The notes under the pieces were generated by a model, which was not told where the DNA came from, made no database searches, and saw only the letters and a list, made by a program, of their open reading frames with translations. A stretch of 64,000 bases of DNA from Schizochytrium sp. TIO01 (taxonomy: Eukaryota; Sar; Bigyra; Thraustochytrida; Thraustochytriidae). Both the position numbers and the translations under genes were made by a program. The stretch lies in the NCBI GenBank assembly GCA_004764695.1, contig SMSO01000034.1, forward strand, positions 4,162,501 through 4,226,500. The letters run 5' to 3'. Positions 53,073-62,000 of the stretch are shown here, in pieces (within the stretch, counting starts at the first letter, position 1; the number at the start of each line of letters is the position of its first letter).

Positions 53073-56000
53073 ATGAAGCCCTCCGCTGTGAGCACAAGCG
53101 GCATGCCGCGCTCACCGGAGCGTAAAACACATGGGAAAGCTGCTTCGCCGAGAAAGCGAGCGCAGCAGCAGCAGCAGCAACAACACATTTCTGAGGTCAC
53201 TTCGAAAAATCGATCGGGAGAATTAAGAAAGGATGTATCGCCCATTAAAGGTCTTCGCAAAGAGATTGCCAAGTCTGGTCATGCGCATCCTGGAGCTGGT
53301 GTTTTTTCTTCATATATCCAGAATCTGCAAGATGATCTCCAGATGGAAGTAGACGAAGAAGTTAACTCGACATCATCCTCACGTGACCGCACAACAGTCT
53401 CTCATTCTGGGACACAGGAATCAAAGTATGATCCTGAGGAAGGTGCTTTGCAGAAGGCTTATGTTGTTCAAACAATCCTTGAGAACATGGACTGGCAAGA
53501 AGCCACTCTCGAGAGTGTTCTTCGAGCATGTGAAGTTTGGCCAAGTCCATCTCCACAGAGTTCGGGAATAGCATCTTCTACAATTCTTCCTCTTTCGGCA
53601 TACTATGACAAGACACAAGATCCCATTCACCCGAACGAAATCGCATACCCGGTGCACGGGGCAACGGTTCTTCCCAGCCCAGACTCTTCTATTTGGGAAG
53701 CTGGCATTGTTCAGTGTTATGATATCGATTCAGACCGCTTCATTGTTGACACCATCGAAAGAAGTTATAAAATCCCGCGTGTTAGAGTTATGTTTCCGTC
53801 GGAGAGCCTTGAAGGTTTCGTGAGGCGGTTTGTGACGACTTTTTTTCGTCGCGAGCAGGCTCATCTTCTGATTCGCTATAATCTATATGTAGACTGTATG
53901 CCTGCGCAGGGTGATAATGCAATTAACGAAGCCCAACTAGCTCGCATTGTTTCATGGGCTTTGGGTGTCAGCAAAGCAAATGCAAAAGATTCAAAAGCTC
54001 GCATGGATGTTGCTTCTATGCTTCATGAGGTAGAAACTCGTTTTGCTCGAACCTTGAATAAGATTGATTTCGATCGCAAACTAAAACGTAGTACACGAGA
54101 AGCATTGCGTAAAGACAATCTCGATGATCTTCCAATGGTACTTCAGAGTGTAGAGCCTGTAAGAAATGCGCCAGTGTATGGTTGTCTTCCCATCGCTCCT
54201 TACGATAGCGAGTCATATTACAATGATCTCAAGGCACACAGCTTTTTGGCTGACTCTTCTTCGCTCGGGGCTCTCTCAGGCGTCCACAAACTTTGTCAGC
54301 GCGTGGGGACTAGTGAGTTTCGCCTCTTTCGCTGCACACCAGAAACCCAAAGTCTATCCCTGCGCGAATTTGAAGAGTCGCAGAATTTGCAACTGGACAA
54401 AGCTACGACTCATCTCAAGGATGACTGGACTCAATCCCTCAAGAATGTTATCAAAAGTAACTTGAGTCGTGATCCCGCGAGGTGGGACCTCGAAACAAAG
54501 GATCGACAAGCTTACGAATCAAGTGAGCTTCGGTGCTTCTTTCGAAACGTAAACTTACGCATGACAGATGCATTGTACGATTCTGTAAATGAAAGCATTC
54601 GTCTTTATGGACGTTACATTGAGGAGGCAACTCAGTATAAAATCGATATCAGGACATCTTCAGAAGTTCTTGTAGACTATCACTCAGACTCAGCAAGCTC
54701 CCAAACAAAGCCGCTATTTCGTGTTGATCTCATTAAGGAAATACGTCTCCCGAAAGCAAAAGTAGCAACTGATGTAAATGGAGTAAAAAAAGATGCTCCC
54801 GAAGAGGAGGAAGAAGAAGAGGAGGAGGAAGAGGAAGAAGAAGGAGACCAAGATAAAGTTAATGAAAACGAGCCTAGACCATTTTTTGGATATAGTAATG
54901 ATGCTCAGGACTTTGTAGACAAGGCACGTGGGTTTGTTCGAGCAGGTATCACCAATATCAAAGGGATCCCGCAAATACAACGACTTGCGATGGATCGCCT
55001 GTACTGGGGTGAGGTCCCTACAGTAAAAACCTTGAGTGAGGATGAACGAATCGTTGCGGAGGTCGAAGACCAGATTTCTACAAGCTTGCAAGGCCGTTTC
55101 AGTGAGCTTGATATTTATTTGGAAAAGTTTGACCGATTTCTTCATATTTTACGCCTCGATGTTGATGAATTTATGGCCAAACTTGAAGAACCCTTCCGCC
55201 TTGCTGAAGAACGAGCTCAGCGAAAGAAAGAGCGTGAAGAAAAGCGCGCAGAACAACAACGACTCAAGGAGGAAAAGGAACAAGCATTTAAAGAAGAGCT
55301 TGAGCGTCTCCGCGCTGAAGGCAATGAGGCCGAAGTAACAGCACTTCAAGCAAAAAAGGCCGAGGAAGATGAAGAAGAGGAAGATGATGACGATGATGAC
55401 GACGATGACGATGATGCCGAGGCACCAACACTGGAGACAGACCTCATTGCTAGATACATTAGTGATCACATCAAAGGTCAGGAGCATGTTGAGCTCTTGA
55501 TTCCAGAATCTTGTAACATTGGTCTTTTTGAGGTAAACTGCTCCCGAATCAGACAAGAGCTAATTGAAAAGCACGCCTCAGTTGTAAATCGCTTGCTTGA
55601 TTTTGTGGCTAGGTGTACAATTGGACAATGCAATATTCTTCTAACTCGCTTTGCAGACATGAACACGGAGCTTTCAAAATTTCCTCAGAACATCGAAGAA
55701 CTCGTGGAGATTCGAAACTATATGAACACTATTCCAAATAAGCTTGCTGAAATGAATGATGAGATCACCAAGCTCTGGCAAGGTTATGACCTCCTTAATC
55801 AATATCAGTACAGATTGACAAGCAAAGTCTTTGGGCAAAAGTGGAGGCTCTTTGGCGGCGCAAAGATGATCCTTGATAAGGTTGAAGTCACAACGGAGAT
55901 GCTCGCAAAGGAACAAATTCGCTATGCAGACCAACAGCGCGAGAAGCAAGAAGACTTTTTGGTTTACCTCGACAAATTGTCCAAAGAAGTAGCTAGTTTT

Positions 56001-59000
56001 AGTCAGCATTCAGATCTTCGCCGGATTAAGAGCATTGCGCAAAGTGCTGCAGATATCGCAGCAAAAATCCGCCAAGCGCAGGCTGACGCAGATCTCTTTA
56101 ACAGACGCGAAAACCTTTTTGACCAGGAAATGACAGACTATGAAGAAGTTACTGAGATTGCGAGAGCATTTCAGCCTTATGAAAGCCTGTGGATTGCCGT
56201 CAGTGAATGGATTGAAGGTGAAGAAGCATGGCTCAACGGCAAATTCTCTGACTTAGCACCTGAGGAGATCGAAAAGCAGGTAACTGAGTCGTACAAGATC
56301 ATGAACCGCAGCATCAAGTTTTTCCAGAAGGCAGAGTTACCATTGATCAAAGAAACTGCCGAAGTCATTAAAGCAAAAATTGAAGTGTTTAAGCCTTACA
56401 TGCCCATGATTGCAGCTCTTCGGAATCCCGGCATGCGCGAACGTCATTTCGATGCACTGTCTGAGGAGCTTGGATTTCCTGTTCGAGCAGACGAAACGTT
56501 TACTTTAACTCAAGCAATTGAGCTTAAGCTTCATGAGCACTCCGAGACAATTTCTAAAGTGGCAGGTGTTGCTGCAAAAGAATTTCAAATCGAGCAACAG
56601 CTTGATAAAATGGAGCGTGAATGGGAGAATGTATATCTTGATTGCAGACCGTACAAAGAAACTGGCACATACGTACTGGGTGGTATTGATGAAATCATGG
56701 CGATTCTCGATGAACACATCACCATGACTCAAGCTATGCAGTTCTCAACTTTCAAAGGGCCTTTTGTGGAGCGCATCGACACTTTTGATAAGAAGCTATT
56801 GATGACTTCCGAGGTTTTGGAGGAGTGGATCGGCGTACAAAGGAACTGGCTCTATCTCCAACCTATTTTCGAGTCGCCCGATATCAATAAGCAGCTTCCG
56901 GCGGAAGGCAAAAGATTTTCTAGCGTCGACAAGAATTGGCGCACCACCTTATTGCAAGCATCTCAGCATGCAAAGGCATTAGACTTTTGTGCAAACCCAA
57001 AGTTGCTTGATATGTTTTCTGAGAGTAACAAGCTTTTGGATATGGTGAGCAAGGGCCTTAGCGATTATCTCGAAACAAAGCGAGGGGGTTTCTCACGATT
57101 CTATTTTCTTTCTAATGACGAGCTTCTTGAAATTCTTTCAGAAACCAAGGATCCCCAGATGGTGCAACCTCATCTGAAAAAGTGTTTTGAAGGTATTCGA
57201 AGTGTCTTTTTCAGTGATGCCATGTTGATTACTGATATGAAATCAAGCGAAGGTGAGGTGGTTCCTCTAAGCACAAAAGTAGATCCTAACGGCAAAAATG
57301 TCGAAGTTTGGATGACAGAGCTTGAAGATATGATGATGGACTCCGTTAAGCATGTCATGTGGTCAAGCATGCTCAGCTACGTAGGTAAGCCGCGTACAGA
57401 GTGGCTCCAAATGGTTCCAGGCCAGTGTGCTCTTAATGCTTCCCAATTTCACTGGACAAGAGAAATCGAAGAAGCAATGGACGCAGATGGAAACGCTGGT
57501 GTCGGCAGGTGCTTTGAGCAGCAAGTGCGACAGATCAATGACATGGTTGCTTTAGTACGAGACCCGGAGCTTAAATCAAATGCTCGTATGACCATCAGTG
57601 CTCTTACTGTAATTGATGTCCATGCCCGAGATGTTACAGAAAAATTATTCCGTGACGGTGTTAAAGACAAAGCCGAGTTTGCTTGGATTTCCCAAATGCG
57701 TTATTATTGGCTGGAGGGAGAAGGTCTTGAGGGTGACATGAAAGTCAAGATGGTATCTTCTCTTCGGCCTTATGGCTACGAATACCTAGGTAACTCTTTC
57801 CGATTGGTGATTACTCCTCTCACAGATAAGTGTTATTTGACCTTGATGGGAGCACTTCAAATGAACTTGGGAGGTGCACCTGCAGGTCCAGCAGGTACAG
57901 GAAAGACTGAAACCACAAAGGATCTTGCAAAAGCTCTTGCTAAGCAATGTGTCGTCTTCAATTGCTCTGATGGTCTCGATTATCTTGCTATGGGAAAATT
58001 CTTCAAGGGTCTCGCTAGTTGCGGTGCTTGGGCATGTTTTGATGAGTTTAATCGTATCGACGTCGAGGTGCTTTCTGTCGTTGCTCAGCAGATTATGACT
58101 CTCCAAGCTGGTGTCATTGCTAAAAAGACGCGAATTGTCTTTGAAGGTGTTGAAATTAAGCTTAGCGACCAATTTGCAGTATATATTACAATGAACCCTG
58201 GTTATGCAGGTCGTACTGAGCTGCCAGATAATCTTAAAGCTTTATTTCGGCCTGTTGCAATGATGGTTCCCGACTATGCCCTCATCGGTGAAATTATGCT
58301 TTATTCTTTTGGTTATGAAAAAGCCCGTATTTGTGCTAAGAAGATGGTTGCAACATTTCGTCTTTGCTCTGAGCAGCTTTCATCTCAGCCGCATTATGAT
58401 TATGGTATGCGTGCCGTCAAGACAACAATTGTCGCAGCCGGTAATTTGCGGCGTGATTACCCGAACGAAGACGAGGAAATTCTTCTCCTTCGTGCTTTAC
58501 AAGATGTAAACTTGCCAAAGTTCTTGAGTCATGATTTGCCACTCTTCCGTGGTATCATTTCCGATCTTTTCCCCGGAAAGAGCCGTCCCGATATTGATTA
58601 TGGTGCGCTTTTGCAATGTCTGCGAATTGCAAACCAGAATACTGGTCTTCAGAACACCCCATGGTTCCTCACCAAGCAGATTCAGTTGTACGAGACCATT
58701 GTGGTACGGCATGGTCTAATGTTAGTCGGACCAACTGGGGGTGGCAAATCAAGAAACGTGGAAAACCTCGACACAGCGTTGGGTTTGCTGAAAAAGCGAG
58801 GCGTAAAGGGTTTTGCTTATGAAAAAGTGTTTAGGTATACTGTGAACCCGAAATCTATTACAATGGGACAGTTGTATGGTGAGTTCGATCCAAACACTCA
58901 CGAGTGGCAAGATGGGATTCTTGCAAATATTGTACGTAACTGCGCCAAGTCCACAACCCCGGATCGAAAGTGGGTTATGTTTGACGGTCCAGTTGATGCA

Positions 59001-62000
59001 ATCTGGATTGAAAATATGAATACCGTGCTTGACGACAACAAGAAGCTGTGCTTGAACTCAGGTGAGATTATGGGATTAAGCGCGGAGATGACAATGATGT
59101 TTGAGGTAGAGGACCTTGAAGTAGCCTCTCCTGCAACTGTCAGTCGTGTTGGTGTCATCTACATGGAACCGAATACACTTGGTTCTGACCCTGTGATTCA
59201 AAGTTGGATTGAATACCGGTTGCCTAGTATTGTCACCAATGAACAGAAGGCGTTATTGCAGAAGCTTTTTGACATTTACTTGCAAAGTGCGCTGACCCTT
59301 TTACGCCGTAATTTGCAGGAGCCCGTACCAACTGTGAACAACAATCTTGTTGCAAGCCTCATTCGCATGATGGATGCTTTATTCAACTTGCATATGAATT
59401 CAGGAGATGGAAAACCACAGGGAGAAGACGAAGGAGAAGGAAAACGATCTCAAGGTGGTTTGAATCTTGAACTCGATCTCGAGCCTTTATTCATCTTTAG
59501 TATGGTCTGGTCTTTACTTTGTACCTCTAATACAGAGGGGCGTCGTACTATGGATGGATGGTTAAGAACCCAGATGGACCACTTTTCTTCAGAATGTGCA
59601 TTTCCTCGTGACGCTCTTATCTATGATTATGTCTGGGATGTAAAAACACACGAGTGGGTTAAATGGATGGACACCATTGAGCCTTATAAGTATGACAAGG
59701 ATTTGCCCTATGCTGAGACTATTATCCCAACGTCTGATTCTGTATGCTATACTTTCTTGCTGGACATTCTTACGCGAGCAAATCTACATATACTTATGTG
59801 CGGAGATACAGGTACAGGTAAAACTGTCAACATCAACCGTTACTTGAGCAACACAATGCCTTCAGATTACATTCCTCTTTGCCTTGCATTTTCTGCTCAA
59901 ACTAGCGCCAACCAAACCCAAGACCTTCTTGACTCTAAGATGGAAAAGCGCCGCAAGGGTGTTTTTGGTCCTCCTGCAGGAAAACGATTTGTAATTTTCG
60001 TCGATGATCTTAATATGCCAAAGCGTGAGACATACTTTGCCCAGCCACCAATTGAAATTTTGCGTCAGTGGTTCACTTATGGTGGATGGTATGACCGAAA
60101 AGCACTCACCTTTAGACAGATTATAGATGTGAATATGGTAGCTGCAATGGGCCCCCCAGGCGGTGGTCGCAACCCAGTTACACCTCGAATGCTTCGCCAC
60201 TACAATATCATCACGTACACACCCCTGGAAGCAGAAAGTATGGCCACAATTTTTGGTACAATTCTGGGCAACTTCTTACGTGACTCATTTGATAGTGCTG
60301 TGGCACCTCTTGCGGATCCCGTTGTGCAGTCTACGATCGAGATTTACGATCGCATTCGTGCTGAGCTCTTGCCAACGCCAAGCAAGTCGCACTATACTTT
60401 TAATATGCGCGACTTGAGTAAGGTTTTTCAAGGTATGCTGATGATTTCGCCAAAGGTTACTAATGGTGTCGGAGATGTGGTGCGCTGCTGGGTTCACGAA
60501 TGTCAACGTGTCTTTCGTGATCGTTTGATTAACGATGAAGATCGATTCTGGTTTAATAAACTAGTCATCAGCAAAGTTGAAAAGGAGCTCAACCTGGACT
60601 GGAACAAAATTAAGCCTGAGTCAGAGTATATGGTATTTGGCGACTTAATGGAGCCAGATAGCAAGATTTACAAAGAAATTGTAGAGATCGACTCTCTACT
60701 ACCAACTATTGAGCAATACTTGGTTGAGTACAATGCAGAATCTAAGACTCCAATGAACCTGAAGTTATTCATGGATGCAGTTCAGCACATCAGCCGCATC
60801 GCCCGCGTGATTCGCCAGCCGATGGGTAATGCGCTTCTCCTTGGTGTGGGTGGTAGCGGCCGTAAGTCTCTGACGCGACTTGCTTCATACATTGGCGATT
60901 TTGCAGTATTTCAAGTAGAAATCGCAAAGGGCTATGGTTTGACCGAGTGGCGTGATGACATAAAAGCTTGTTTGCTCAAAGCAGGAGTTGAAGATGTACA
61001 GGTTGTATTTCTGTTTGACGATTCGCAAATTATCATGTCTCAAATGTTGGAAGACATTAATGGTATTCTAAATCAGGGTGATGTTCCAAATTTGTATCCG
61101 CCAGAAGATATGGAGAAGATTATGACGGCTTGTCGAGGAGATTGTGCAAAGCGGAAGATTGCACCTACCAAAATTAACATCTTTGCGTCATACATCTTGC
61201 GAGTGAAGCGAAATGTACACGTTGTGATGTGCATGAGTCCGGGCACACCAATCTTTCGTGACCGTTTGCGAATGTTTCCATCTCTGGTCAACTGCTGTAC
61301 AATCGATTGGTTTTCCGAGTGGCCGGATGAAGCTCTTCGAAGTGTTGGTCTAGGTATCATGCAGGAAGAAGACTTGCAGCTTGGGGAGCTGCTTGAAGGC
61401 GTTGTAGAGCTTTTCAAGGTGTTCCATCAATCTGTCGCAAGCAAATCTAAAGAATTCTTTGAAGAATTGCGTAGATACAACTATGTTACTCCAACTTCAT
61501 ATTTGGAACTGCTCAACACGTTCAAGAATTTGCTACAACGAAAGCGCGATGAGGTTTTGCAGAAAAAACAGCGTCTTCAAATTGGTTTAGATAAATTGAC
61601 AACGACAGCGGCTCAGGTAGCTGATCTCCAGGTACAACTTACGGAAATGCAGCCTGTGCTTGCCAAAACCCAGGTAGAGGTCGATGAGATGATTGTTCAA
61701 ATTAAGAAAGACAAGGCTGCTGCAGACGAGACAAAGGCTATTGTGTCCAAAGAAGAAGCCGCTGCTCAAGAAAAAGCCCAAGCTACAAAAGCCATTGCCG
61801 ATGACGCCCAACGCGATCTTGATGAAGCCTTACCAGCGCTTGATGAAGCTGTTAAATGTCTCAACAAGCTGAAGAAATCTGATATTGTAGAGGTTGGTTC
61901 CCTCAAAACTCCTCCTTCTGGTGTAAAGCTCACCATGGAGGCTGCTTGCATTATGTTCGAGGTAAAGCCAAAAATGGTTGCAGATCCTGCGAATATGGGT

